A DNA stretch of 64,000 bases from Serratia nevei (GTDB lineage Bacteria; Pseudomonadota; Gammaproteobacteria; Enterobacterales; Enterobacteriaceae), in contig NZ_CP149940.1 of NCBI RefSeq assembly GCF_037948395.1, positions 1,488,001 through 1,552,000 of the forward strand, given 5' to 3'. Position numbers and translations under genes: made by a program. The notes under the pieces are model-generated. The model made no database searches. It was not told the origin of the DNA and saw only the letters and a program-made list of their open reading frames with translations. Position 1 is the stretch's first letter. Every line of letters begins with the position of its first letter. Below are positions 54,414-63,255 of the stretch, piece after piece.

Positions 54414-55025
54414 ATGAGCCTCACTCTCACCCCGGAACAACGCCAGACGGTGCATCCGCTGTGGCTGCGGTTGACGCACTGGCTGAATGCGCTGGCGATG
54501 CTGATCATGGTGACCAGCGGCTGGCGCATCTACAACGCCTCGCCGCTGTTCAACTTCAGCTTTCTCAATGAGCTGACGCTCGGCGGTTGGCTGGGCGGCG
54601 CGCTGCAGTGGCACTTCGCCGGCATGTGGCTGTTCGGCGTCAACGGGCTGTGCTACCTGCTGATCAACCTGGCCAGCGGGCGTTTCAAACGCAAGTATTG
54701 GCCGCTCAGCCCACGGCAGTTTCTCGCCGATATAGGTGCCGCGCTGCGCGGCAGGCTGCAACACGCCGACCTGCGCCACTACAACATGGTGCAACGCGTG
54801 GCCTATCTGTCGGTGATGATCCTCGGCGTGATGAGCGCGCTGTCCGGGCTGGTGCTGTGGAAATCGGTGCAGTTTCCGCTGCTGCGCACGCTGCTCGGCG
54901 GTTATGAGGCGGCGCGCTATATCCACTTTTTTGCCATGTCGGCGCTGGTGGTCTTCGTCGCGATTCACCTGGTGATGGTGGCGCTGGTGCCCCGGACGCT
55001 GCTGGCCATGCTGCGCGGACGCTAA
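54414..55025 (+). CDS. Cytochrome b561-type membrane subunit (second copy)
   Basis: 203 residues; paralogue of the protein at 39811-40416 with the same blocks (RLTHWLNALAMLIMVTSGWRIYNASPLFNF, TLGGWLGGALQWHFAGMW, ARYIHFFAMSALVVFVAIHLVMV) and conserved haem-ligand histidines. It should pass electrons from quinol to the oxidoreductase encoded next. Seven bases separate the two genes and AAGGAG lies between them. It is the first gene of a four-gene operon ending in the DoxX-like gene. Confidence 0.92.
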   Translation: MSLTLTPEQRQTVHPLWLRLTHWLNALAMLIMVTSGWRIYNASPLFNFSFLNELTLGGWLGGALQWHFAGMWLFGVNGLCYLLINLASGRFKRKYWPLSPRQFLADIGAALRGRLQHADLRHYNMVQRVAYLSVMILGVMSALSGLVLWKSVQFPLLRTLLGGYEAARYIHFFAMSALVVFVAIHLVMVALVPRTLLAMLRGR

Positions 55026-55035
55026 GGAGTGAATG

Positions 55036-55812
55036 ATGGAAAAGGATAAACAGATCATGACGATCATTGAAGGGCAGGCGATCGTCAAAGAAGCGCAGCG
55101 GCTGTTGAGCGCGCCTTCGCGCCGCCGCTTTCTGCGCAACGGCCTGACGCTGGGCGGCATCGCCATGCTCACCGGCTGCGATCTCAGCGATAACGCCAAC
55201 GTCGAACAGGCGCTGAACCGCATCTCGCGCTTCAACGATCGGGTACAGGGCTGGCTGTTCAATGGCGATCGCCTGGCGCCGGTCTACCCGGAATCGATGA
55301 TCACCCGGCCGTTCCCGTTCAACGCTTTCTACGCCGAGGAGGACGCGCCGGACATCAACGGCGACGATTACCGGCTGGAGGTGGCGGGACTGGTGCAGGA
55401 CAAACGCGCCTGGAGCCTGCCGCAGCTGCACCGCATGGCGCAGGTCAGCCAGGTGACGCGCCATATTTGCGTCGAGGGCTGGAGCGCCATCGGCAAGTGG
55501 GGCGGCGTGCCGTTCGCGACCTTTCTCAAGGCGATCGGCGCGGATCTGAGCGCCCGCTACGTCAGCTTCAAATGCGCCGACGATTACTACACCAGCATCG
55601 ACATGGCCACCGCGCTGCACCCGCAGACGATTATTGCGCTGACCTATGACGGCCAGATCTTGCCGCGCAAGTACGGCTACCCGATGAAACTGCGCATGCC
55701 GACCAAGCTGGGTTACAAGAACCCGAAACACATTCAGGTGATCGAGGTCACCAACCGCTTCCCGGGCGGTTACTGGGAAGACCAGGGTTACAACTGGTTT
55801 GGCGGCAGCTGA
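55036..55812 (+). CDS. Tat-exported molybdopterin oxidoreductase lipoprotein (second copy)
   Basis: 258 residues. A canonical Tat motif SRRRFLR (28-34) followed by GLTLGGIAMLTGC (lipobox Cys-48) predicts Tat export and lipidation. The Mo-ligand cysteine is C145 in CVEGWSAIGKWGG; KCADDYYTSIDMATALHPQT and MRMPTKLGYKNPKHI-type blocks match the first copy closely. Of two adjacent ATGs, 55036 has better spacing to AAGGAG than 55033. With its cytochrome b561 it forms an MsrPQ-like electron chain to the periplasm. Substrate (methionine sulfoxide or another S/N-oxide) is inferred. Confidence 0.9.
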   Translation: MEKDKQIMTIIEGQAIVKEAQRLLSAPSRRRFLRNGLTLGGIAMLTGCDLSDNANVEQALNRISRFNDRVQGWLFNGDRLAPVYPESMITRPFPFNAFYAEEDAPDINGDDYRLEVAGLVQDKRAWSLPQLHRMAQVSQVTRHICVEGWSAIGKWGGVPFATFLKAIGADLSARYVSFKCADDYYTSIDMATALHPQTIIALTYDGQILPRKYGYPMKLRMPTKLGYKNPKHIQVIEVTNRFPGGYWEDQGYNWFGGS

Positions 55813-55871
55813 GGCGGCCGCCTGCCATTCTCCGGCACCCCGGTGCCTTTGACATGACGGAAGGAAATACC

Positions 55872-56147
55872 ATGAAAAAGTTATTCGCAATGATGATGTG
55901 CAGCGCGCTGATGCTGGGCGTGGCCGGTGCCAACGCCGCCGATGGCATGAGCAAAGACGCGATGAAAAAGGACGGCATGAGCCAGATGTCGCACGACGGC
56001 ATGAAGAAAGCGTGCATGGGCAAGGACTGCATGAAGAAAGACAAGATGGGCAAAGACGCGATGAAAAAGGATGGCATGGCGAAAGACGGTATGGCCAAAG
56101 ACGGCATGAAGAAAGACGAAATGAAGAAGGACGCGATGGGGCACTAA
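55872..56147 (+). CDS. Secreted pentapeptide MXKDX repeat protein
   Basis: 91 residues. Signal peptide KKLFAMMMCSALMLGVAGANA, then an almost pure repeat of Met-X-Lys-Asp-X units (such as MKKDG, MAKDG, MGKDA), about a dozen copies, with two cysteines (KACMGKDCMKK). Such MXKDX repeat proteins are known only as an uncharacterised family. The dense Met/Asp/Lys content could bind copper(I) or serve as a sacrificial methionine-oxidation substrate for the adjacent oxidoreductase; both are conjecture. AAGGAAA precedes the ATG at 55872. Confidence 0.88.
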   Translation: MKKLFAMMMCSALMLGVAGANAADGMSKDAMKKDGMSQMSHDGMKKACMGKDCMKKDKMGKDAMKKDGMAKDGMAKDGMKKDEMKKDAMGH

Positions 56148-56212
56148 GCCGCCGCACCCCGCGGCCGCAAGCGGGCGATCCGCGGCGGCCGTGGGCAACA
56201 TAAGGAGAGAGG

Positions 56213-56683
56213 ATGATGCTGGCGACATGGCTGCGGCGCTTTCAGCGCTCGAACGGGGACGTTATCTTTATGCGCGCGGCGCTGGTGGTGATCTTCGCCG
56301 CCTTCGGTTACGCCAAGTGGTTTGATTACGAGGCGCAGGGGCTGGTACCGCTGATCGGCAACAGCCCGCTGCTGAGCTGGATGCATCAGGCGTTCGGCAT
56401 CCGCGGCGCCAGCTATGCGCTGGGCGTCGCCGAGTGGAGCTTCGGCTTGCTGCTGCTGGCGGGATTCTGGTCGCGGCGGCTGGGGTTGCTGGGGGCGATC
56501 GGTTCGACGGTAACCTACCTAACTACGCTGACGCTGATCTTTTCCACGCCGGGGGCCTGGGAGCCTTCCGCCGGCGGTTTTCCGGCCATGGCCGGCGCCA
56601 CCAGCTTTTTAATCAAGGATCTGGTGTTGCTGGCCGGTTCCCTGGTGCTGCTGAAAGCCGACTTGCCGGCCGAGCAGGCATAA
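56213..56683 (+). CDS. YkgB/RclC-like DUF417 membrane protein
   Basis: 156 residues, four membrane helices, DoxX/DUF417 family. RAALVVIFAAFGYAKWFDYEAQGLVPLIGNSPLLSW and WSFGLLLLAGFWSRRLGLLGAIGS match E. coli RclC (YkgB), which protects against reactive chlorine species. It ends the second module operon, 66 bp after the MXKDX gene, with AAGGAGAG upstream. The pairing with a methionine-sulfoxide-type oxidoreductase points to an oxidant-defence operon. Confidence 0.88.
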   Translation: MMLATWLRRFQRSNGDVIFMRAALVVIFAAFGYAKWFDYEAQGLVPLIGNSPLLSWMHQAFGIRGASYALGVAEWSFGLLLLAGFWSRRLGLLGAIGSTVTYLTTLTLIFSTPGAWEPSAGGFPAMAGATSFLIKDLVLLAGSLVLLKADLPAEQA

Positions 56684-56708
56684 AAAAGGGCGTAGCCTGG
56701 CTACGCCC
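56682..56708 (-). terminator. betT terminator
   Basis: GGGCGTAGC, loop of 3, GCTACGCCC followed on the minus strand by TTTTTTA: a strong terminator for betT; the plus-strand side lacks a T-run but also closes the DUF417 operon. Confidence 0.9.
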
Positions 56709-56727
56709 TCTCGTGATTTATCGATCG

Positions 56728-58767
56728 TCACATATCCGGGAAGGTCAGGGTGCCCCCCGGCGCTTCGCGATGAATGTGCAGGAAGTTCAGGTGCTTCTCG
56801 TACTGGTCGAGGATATCGCCAATCACCTGTTCCTTGCTGTAGTCCATCAGGTCGTTGCCCTGGGTGCCTTCCATCAGGAAGGTTTCCAGCCGGTAGTAGT
56901 GCGACTTGCCGGAGCGGGCGCGGTAGGTGAAGCCCGGCACCGAGTAGCGCATCGGCCAGATCTGATAGATAAAGTTCTGTTCCTCGCCCAGGCGCACCAG
57001 CAGCTCCAGGTGGTTCAGACGCTCGTCTTCGGTCGGCGGCACTTCGCTGAACTCCACTTTCGCGCCGCGCAACTCCAGCTCGCGCGCCACGTCCTGCATC
57101 GCCGGACGGCAGACTTTATCCAACATTTTCTGCGTGTACTGGGTGCCCGGATAGTTCATCACCCGCGACAGGCGCTGTTTCCAGTTGAGCACGTCGTGGC
57201 TGGAGACCGGCACCGGCGCCAGGGTGCTGAGCGCGCTGGCCTTGCGGTAGTCTTCCACCCGCAGCGATTTGTACAGCCCGGCCATCACGAAGAAGATCAC
57301 GAAGCTGAACGGCAGGCCCATGATCACCGTGGTTTTCTGCAGCGCCGGCACGCCGTCGGTCATCAGCATGCCGATGGTCAGCAGGCCGATGGCCACCGAC
57401 CAGAAAATCCGCAGCCAGTTCGGCGCATCATTATTGATGTCGGCCAGGCGCGAGGTGAAGTTGCCCAGCACCAGCGAGCCGGAGTCCGCCGAGGTGACGT
57501 AGAACAGCAGGCCGGTGATGGTGGCCACCGAGGCGCTGAAGGTGAAGCCGGGGTATTGCGCCAGCAGACTGTAGAAGCCGCGCTCCGGGAACTGCATCAC
57601 TTCCTGCGCAAACTCGGCGTTACCGTGAATGATCTGGTACAGCGCGCTGTTGCCGAAGATAGACAGCCACAGCAGGGTGAACACGAACGGTATGATCAGC
57701 GTGCCGACCACGAACTGGCGAATGGTGCGCCCGCGCGAGATTCGCGCCAGGAACAGACCGACGAACGGCGACCACGCCACCCACCAGGCCCAGAAGAACA
57801 GCGTCCAGTTGTTCATCCATTCCACCGGCCGATCGAAGGCGAAGCTGTTGAGCGTCATGCCCATAAAGCGATTGACGTAATCGCCGACGTTGAGCACCAG
57901 CGCGTTGAGCAGGAACTCGGTGTCACCGAAGAACAGCACGAACAGGATCAGGCCCAGCGCCAGCAGCACGTTCAGCTCGGACAGGATGCGGATGCCCTTG
58001 TTGACGCCCGAGGTGACCGAGATGGTGGCCATGATCACCGACAGCAGGATCAGCGAGCCCTGCACCGTCAGGTTTTCCGGGATCTCGAACAGCACCTTGA
58101 GGCCGTAGTTGAGCTGCACCACGCCGATGCCCAGCGTGGTGGCGATGCCGAAGATGGTGCCGAGCACCGCGGCGATGTCCACGCTGTGGCCGATCGGGCC
58201 GTTGATGCGCTTACCGAAGATCGGGTACAGCGCCGAGCGGATGGTCAACGGCAGATTGTAGCGATAGCTGAAGTAGCCGAGGGCGATGCCCATCAGCGCA
58301 TACATCGACCAGCCGGTCAGGCCGTAGTGGAACAGCGTCCAGACCATCGCCTGGCGCGCGGCTTCCAGCGTTTGCGCGTCACCTTCCGGCGGCATCATGT
58401 ACTGGGTTACCGGCTCGGCGACCGAGAAGAACATCAGGTCGATGCCGATGCCGGCGGCGAACAGCATCGCCGCCCAGCTCATCAGGCTGAATTCCGGCTT
58501 GGACTGCTCCGGCCCGAGCTTGATCGAACCGAAGCGCGAAGCGGCGATAAACACCACGAACACGATGTACAGCGTCGCCGCCAGCAGGTAGTACCAACCG
58601 AAGGTGGCTGACACCCAATTCAGCGTGCGGGTGATCCACTGCCCGGAGAAGTCGGTGAAAAAGATGGTCATCAGCGAGAAGGCCAGGATCAGCCCCGCCG
58701 AGGTGAAGAAAACCACAGGGTTGAGGCGGTCCTGCTGCGGTTTGGAGGCGGTTTCGTGGGTTGTCAT
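56728..58767 (-). CDS. betT: High-affinity choline transporter BetT
   Basis: 679 residues (E. coli BetT 677), BCCT family with twelve helices. The substrate-site helix region with WVAWSPFVGLFLARISRGRTIR and the WTLFFWAWW segment are family hallmarks, and the long C-terminal cytoplasmic extension is typical of BetT. It imports choline by proton symport for conversion to glycine betaine. Of two nearby ATGs (58773, 58767), the latter has AGAGG at better spacing. Divergent from betIBA, as in E. coli, with BetI palindrome in the gap. Confidence 0.96.
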   Translation of the reverse strand: MTTHETASKPQQDRLNPVVFFTSAGLILAFSLMTIFFTDFSGQWITRTLNWVSATFGWYYLLAATLYIVFVVFIAASRFGSIKLGPEQSKPEFSLMSWAAMLFAAGIGIDLMFFSVAEPVTQYMMPPEGDAQTLEAARQAMVWTLFHYGLTGWSMYALMGIALGYFSYRYNLPLTIRSALYPIFGKRINGPIGHSVDIAAVLGTIFGIATTLGIGVVQLNYGLKVLFEIPENLTVQGSLILLSVIMATISVTSGVNKGIRILSELNVLLALGLILFVLFFGDTEFLLNALVLNVGDYVNRFMGMTLNSFAFDRPVEWMNNWTLFFWAWWVAWSPFVGLFLARISRGRTIRQFVVGTLIIPFVFTLLWLSIFGNSALYQIIHGNAEFAQEVMQFPERGFYSLLAQYPGFTFSASVATITGLLFYVTSADSGSLVLGNFTSRLADINNDAPNWLRIFWSVAIGLLTIGMLMTDGVPALQKTTVIMGLPFSFVIFFVMAGLYKSLRVEDYRKASALSTLAPVPVSSHDVLNWKQRLSRVMNYPGTQYTQKMLDKVCRPAMQDVARELELRGAKVEFSEVPPTEDERLNHLELLVRLGEEQNFIYQIWPMRYSVPGFTYRARSGKSHYYRLETFLMEGTQGNDLMDYSKEQVIGDILDQYEKHLNFLHIHREAPGGTLTFPDM

Positions 58768-59165
58768 CGTCATCCTCTGAACTGAGAAAATCGTGCCGCT
58801 CCGCATTCCGGGGCGCGTTGGCCTCTGGAAAACGGGCGAATGAAGGCGGCGGCCGTCTCCGTAGAGGAGGGCCTGAATGATGCCGCTTTCGCCTGTTAAT
58901 GAAGCGCCGGCGCGCTTCGCGGCGGGAACCGCTTACAGCCACTGATTTTGGTCAGATTCGTTAATTACCTCACAAAAATCAGCCAGTTCCACAACCAGAT
59001 AGTACAAATTTTTAACCAGGCGGCAATAAAATATATGCAATTTTTATTGAACGTTCAATCAAAAAAAAGTTTAATAGTCCTCATGATGACCTGAATCACG
59101 GGCGAAACGGCAGTGAAATTTGCCCGCTGAGATAAGGCCGAAGTCGGTTTTGTGAGAGTCGAAAT
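58768..59165. promoter_or_regulatory. betT-betI divergent promoter region with BetI operator
   Basis: About 400 bp between betT and betI. ATTGAACGTTCAAT at 59046-59059 is a perfect 14-bp palindrome identical in form to the BetI operator of E. coli; surrounding AT-rich sequence from 58970 should hold both promoters. No gene is seen in the rest. Confidence 0.8.
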
Positions 59166-59768
59166 ATGCCAAAGGTAGGAATGCAGCCAATCAGAAGGCA
59201 GCAGTTGATTGATGCCACGCTCGCCGCGGTAAACGAAGTGGGAATGCATGACGCCACCATCGCGCAGATCGCGCGGCGGGCCGGCGTTTCCAACGGCATC
59301 ATCAGCCATTATTTCAAGGACAAGAACGGCCTGCTGGAAGCCACGATGCGCTATCTGATCAGCCATCTGGGCGAGGCGGTGAAGCTGCGCTTGCAGGCGC
59401 TGACCGATAACAGCCCGGCGGCGCGGCTGCAGGCGATCGTCGCCGGCAACTTCGACGACAGCCAGATCAACAGCGCGGCGATGAAGACCTGGCTGGCCTT
59501 TTGGGCCAGCAGTCTGCACCAACCGCAGCTCAACCGGCTGCAGCAGGTGAACGGCCGCCGGCTCTATTCCAACCTGTGCGCCGAGTTTCGCCGCGTCATG
59601 CCGCAGCCGCAGGCGCGGTTGGCGGCCAAGGGGCTGGCGGCGCTGATCGACGGACTGTGGCTGCGCAGCGCGCTGCGCGGCTCGGCGTTCAATCAGTCGC
59701 AGGCGCTGGCGCTCACGACCGAATACATCACGTTCCAACTCCGGGGGCAGACGCCGCCCGGAGGATAA
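59166..59768 (+). CDS. betI: Choline-responsive repressor BetI
   Basis: 200 residues, TetR family. Helix-turn-helix at about 10-55 ([53 protein letters not shown]) and conserved ligand-domain block [25 protein letters not shown]. Represses betT and betIBA without choline. ATG 59166; betB starts 14 bp after its stop with AAGGAG between. Confidence 0.96.
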   Translation: MPKVGMQPIRRQQLIDATLAAVNEVGMHDATIAQIARRAGVSNGIISHYFKDKNGLLEATMRYLISHLGEAVKLRLQALTDNSPAARLQAIVAGNFDDSQINSAAMKTWLAFWASSLHQPQLNRLQQVNGRRLYSNLCAEFRRVMPQPQARLAAKGLAALIDGLWLRSALRGSAFNQSQALALTTEYITFQLRGQTPPGG

Positions 59769-59782
59769 CCCAAGGAGATCCT

Positions 59783-61255
59783 ATGTCCCGTTTTGGCTTG
59801 CAGAAGCTCTATATTCATGGCGCCTATGTAGACAGCACCGCTGGAAAAACCTTCAACGCCATTAACCCGGCGAACGGCGAAGTTCTGGCTGAAGTCCAGG
59901 CCGCCGGCGCTGAAGACGTCGATCGTGCGGTGGCCAGCGCGGCCAGCGGGCAGAAGGTGTGGGCGGCGATGACGGCGATGGCGCGTTCGCGCATCCTGCG
60001 TCGCGCGGTGGATATTCTGCGCGAGCGTAACGATGAGCTGGCGGCGCTGGAAACGCTGGATACCGGCAAAGCGATGTCGGAAACCACCGCGGTGGACATC
60101 GTCACCGGCGCCGACGTGCTGGAGTATTACGCCGGCCTGATCCCGGCCATTGAAGGCGAACAGATCCCGCTGCGCGAAACCTCATTCGTTTACACCCGCC
60201 GCGAACCGCTGGGCGTGGTGGCCGGCATCGGCGCCTGGAACTACCCGATTCAAATCGCGCTGTGGAAGTCCGCGCCGGCGCTGGCGGCGGGCAACGCGAT
60301 GATCTTCAAACCGAGCGAAGTCACGTCGCTGACGGCGCTGAAGCTGGCGGAAATTTACACCGAAGCCGGCTTGCCGGACGGCGTGTTCAACGTGGTGACC
60401 GGCAGCGGCGCGGAGGTGGGGCAGTACCTGACCGACCATCCGGGCATAGCCAAAGTCTCTTTCACCGGCGGGGTGAAAACCGGCAAGAAGGTGATGGCCA
60501 ACGCGTCGGGGTCGACGCTGAAGGAAGTCACCATGGAACTGGGCGGCAAGTCGCCGCTGATTATTTTCGACGACGCCGATCTGGATCGCGCCGCCGATAT
60601 CGCCATGATGGCCAACTTCTACAGCTCCGGCCAGGTGTGCACCAACGGCACCCGCGTCTTCGTGCCGGCGGCGCTGCAGGCGCAGTTTGAGGCGAAAATC
60701 CTCGAGCGCGTGAAGCGCATTCGCCTCGGCGATCCGACCGACCCGCAGACCAACTTCGGGCCGCTGGTCAGCTTCGCGCATATGGAGTCGGTGCTGCGCT
60801 TTATCGAGAGCGGCAAGAACAGCGGCGCGCGCCTGCTGTGCGGCGGCGAACGCGTCACCCACGGCGAATTCGGCAAGGGCGCTTACGTGGCGCCGACGGT
60901 ATTCAGCGACTGCCGCGACGACATGGAAATCGTGCGCGAGGAGATCTTCGGGCCGGTGATGAGCATTCTCAGCTACCAGAGCGAAGAGGAAGTGGTGCGC
61001 CGCGCCAATGACACCACCTTCGGCCTGGCTGCGGGCGTGGTGACCAACGATCTGGCTCGCGCACACCGCGTGATCCACCAGCTGGAAGCCGGTATTTGCT
61101 GGATCAACACCTGGGGCGAGTCGGCGGCGGAAATGCCGGTCGGCGGCTACAAGCAGTCCGGCGTTGGCCGCGAGAACGGCCTGACGACGCTGGAACACTA
61201 CACCCAGATCAAATCGGTGCAGGTTGAGCTGGGCGAATACGCCTCGGTATTTTAA
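59783..61255 (+). CDS. betB: Betaine aldehyde dehydrogenase BetB
   Basis: 490 residues, same as E. coli. NAD(P)-dependent ALDH fold with [30 protein letters not shown] (cofactor binding), [18 protein letters not shown] (catalytic Glu) and [13 protein letters not shown] (catalytic Cys). Oxidises betaine aldehyde to glycine betaine. ATG 59783 follows AAGGAGATCCT; longer in-frame readings overlap betI and are spurious. Normally directly followed by betA; here a 224-bp gap with a repeat intervenes. Confidence 0.97.
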   Translation: MSRFGLQKLYIHGAYVDSTAGKTFNAINPANGEVLAEVQAAGAEDVDRAVASAASGQKVWAAMTAMARSRILRRAVDILRERNDELAALETLDTGKAMSETTAVDIVTGADVLEYYAGLIPAIEGEQIPLRETSFVYTRREPLGVVAGIGAWNYPIQIALWKSAPALAAGNAMIFKPSEVTSLTALKLAEIYTEAGLPDGVFNVVTGSGAEVGQYLTDHPGIAKVSFTGGVKTGKKVMANASGSTLKEVTMELGGKSPLIIFDDADLDRAADIAMMANFYSSGQVCTNGTRVFVPAALQAQFEAKILERVKRIRLGDPTDPQTNFGPLVSFAHMESVLRFIESGKNSGARLLCGGERVTHGEFGKGAYVAPTVFSDCRDDMEIVREEIFGPVMSILSYQSEEEVVRRANDTTFGLAAGVVTNDLARAHRVIHQLEAGICWINTWGESAAEMPVGGYKQSGVGRENGLTTLEHYTQIKSVQVELGEYASVF

Positions 61256-61269
61256 CTATCCCCGTCGTC

Positions 61270-61370
61270 TTTCAAGCTACAGCGTTGTTGGCTGCGAGCG
61301 CAGACCCCAGTCACTTACTTGAGTAAGCTCCTGGGGCTCTGCGCCCTTGCCGCCTAGCTGTAACTCGAAA
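61270..61370. repeat. Interspersed palindromic repeat between betB and betA
   Basis: A 101-bp imperfect palindrome: outer arms TTTCAAGCTACAGC and GCTGTAACTCGAAA, then inner arms around GCGCAGACCCCAG/CTGGGGCTCTGCGC, and a central CTTACTTGAGTAAG hairpin. I recall similar intergenic palindromes in Yersinia and Serratia (unlike ERIC). It would fold into a long RNA hairpin between the two operon genes and may stabilise or attenuate the transcript. Confidence 0.75.
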
Positions 61371-61479
61371 TCCATAGGGGATATATCTTTTTCGCATCCA
61401 AAACTGCCTTGTTATATTCAGCATGCGGAATTCAAGCCATTCGCATCATTCAGGCATACGAATATTTAGGAGATAATGA

Positions 61480-63147
61480 ATGGAATTTGACTACATCATT
61501 ATCGGTGCCGGTTCCGCCGGCAACGTGTTAGCCACCCGATTGACCGAGGACGCCGACGTCAGCGTCCTGCTGCTGGAAGCCGGCGGCCCGGATTACCGGA
61601 TGGATTTCCGTACCCAGATGCCGGCCGCGCTGGCGTTTCCGCTGCAGGGCCGCCGCTATAACTGGGCGTATGAGACCGATCCTGAGCCGCACATGAACAA
61701 TCGCCGGATGGAATGCGGCCGCGGCAAAGGGCTGGGCGGTTCGTCCCTGATCAACGGCATGTGTTACATTCGCGGCAACGCGATGGACTTCGATAACTGG
61801 GCCAAGGCGCCGGGTCTGGAAGACTGGACCTATCTGGACTGCCTGCCGTATTTCCGCAAGGCGGAAACCCGCGATATCGGCCCGAACGATTACCACGGCG
61901 GCGAGGGCCCGGTGAGTGTCACCACGCCGAAAGCCGGCAACAACGAACTGTTTCACGCCATGGTGGAAGCCGGCGTGCAGGCGGGCTACCCGCGCACCGA
62001 CGATCTGAACGGTTACCAACAAGAAGGCTTCGGCCCGATGGATCGCACCGTGACGCCGAAAGGGCGCCGCGCCAGCACCGCCCGCGGTTATCTGGATCAG
62101 GCGCGTTCGCGGCCGAACCTGAAAATCGTCACCCATGCGCTGACCGACCACATCGTGTTCGACGGCAAGCGTGCGGTGGGCGTCAACTATTTGCAGGGCG
62201 ACAGCAATCAGCTGACCCACGCCAAAGCGCGGCGCGAAGTGTTGCTGTGCGCCGGCGCCATCGCCTCGCCGCAGATCCTGCAGCGTTCGGGCGTCGGCCC
62301 GGCGGCGCTGCTGAAAAGTCTGGATATCAACGTGGTGCACGATCTGCCGGGCGTCGGGGAAAACCTGCAGGATCACCTGGAGATGTACCTGCAGTACGCC
62401 TGTAAGAAACCGGTGTCGCTGTACCCGGCGCTGCAATGGTTCAACCAGCCGAAGATCGGCGCGGAATGGCTGTTCAACGGCACCGGCATCGGCGCCAGCA
62501 ACCAGTTCGAGGCCGGCGGTTTCATCCGCAGCCGCGCAGAGTTCGCCTGGCCGAATATTCAGTATCACTTCCTGCCGGTGGCGATTAACTACAACGGCAG
62601 CAACGCGGTGAAAGAGCACGGCTTCCAGGCGCACGTCGGCTCGATGCGTTCGCCGAGCCGCGGCCGGGTGCAGGTGAAATCAAAAGATCCGCGCCAGCAC
62701 CCGAGCATTCTGTTCAACTACATGGCGACAGAGCAGGACTGGCAGGAGTTCCGCGACGCTATTCGCATCACGCGCGAGATCATGGCGCAGCCGGCGCTGG
62801 ACGAATACCGCGGCCGCGAGATAAGCCCGGGGCCGGAGGTGCAGACCGACGAGCAGCTGGACGCTTTCGTGCGCGAGCACGCCGAAACCGCCTTCCACCC
62901 GTCCTGCTCGTGCAAGATGGGTGAGGATGAGATGGCGGTGGTCGATGGGCAGGGCCGGGTGCACGGCATGGAAGGATTGCGGGTGGTGGATGCGTCGATC
63001 ATGCCGCTGATCATCACCGGTAACCTGAACGCCACCACCATCATGATCGCCGAGAAGTTAGCCGATCGCATTCGCCAGCGCGCGCCGCTGCCGCGCAGCA
63101 CCGCCGACTATTACGTCGCCGGCGATGCGCCGGTGCGCAAGCAGTAA
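61480..63147 (+). CDS. betA: Choline dehydrogenase BetA
   Basis: 555 residues, GMC oxidoreductase family. FAD-binding [15 protein letters not shown] at the N-terminus and C-terminal GMC signature with catalytic His region ([11 protein letters not shown] and [28 protein letters not shown]). It oxidises choline to betaine aldehyde at the membrane. AGGAG precedes the ATG at 61480. Last gene of betIBA. Confidence 0.97.
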   Translation: MEFDYIIIGAGSAGNVLATRLTEDADVSVLLLEAGGPDYRMDFRTQMPAALAFPLQGRRYNWAYETDPEPHMNNRRMECGRGKGLGGSSLINGMCYIRGNAMDFDNWAKAPGLEDWTYLDCLPYFRKAETRDIGPNDYHGGEGPVSVTTPKAGNNELFHAMVEAGVQAGYPRTDDLNGYQQEGFGPMDRTVTPKGRRASTARGYLDQARSRPNLKIVTHALTDHIVFDGKRAVGVNYLQGDSNQLTHAKARREVLLCAGAIASPQILQRSGVGPAALLKSLDINVVHDLPGVGENLQDHLEMYLQYACKKPVSLYPALQWFNQPKIGAEWLFNGTGIGASNQFEAGGFIRSRAEFAWPNIQYHFLPVAINYNGSNAVKEHGFQAHVGSMRSPSRGRVQVKSKDPRQHPSILFNYMATEQDWQEFRDAIRITREIMAQPALDEYRGREISPGPEVQTDEQLDAFVREHAETAFHPSCSCKMGEDEMAVVDGQGRVHGMEGLRVVDASIMPLIITGNLNATTIMIAEKLADRIRQRAPLPRSTADYYVAGDAPVRKQ

Positions 63148-63154
63148 CCGACAC

Positions 63155-63230
63155 GCCCTCTCGCCGTTGAGGGGGAGGGCCGCCGTAGCAAGCAACCCCT
63201 CTCCATATGCTCTTCCCCAAGGCGAGGGGG
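63155..63230. repeat. REP-like inverted repeat after betA
   Basis: CCCTCTCGCC near 63157 is complementary to GGCGAGGGGG ending near 63230, with nested CCCTC/GAGGG hairpins between them. It lies in the convergent gap after betA and before the glutamate-synthase-like gene and may act as a terminator for both. Confidence 0.4.
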
Positions 63231-63255
63231 CAACTCCCTTTTATACCTTATCCCA

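Noticed and set aside
56434..58611. A 725-residue open frame on the plus strand across betT
   Set aside because: Antisense shadow of betT; composition typical of reverse-complement GC-rich coding sequence.
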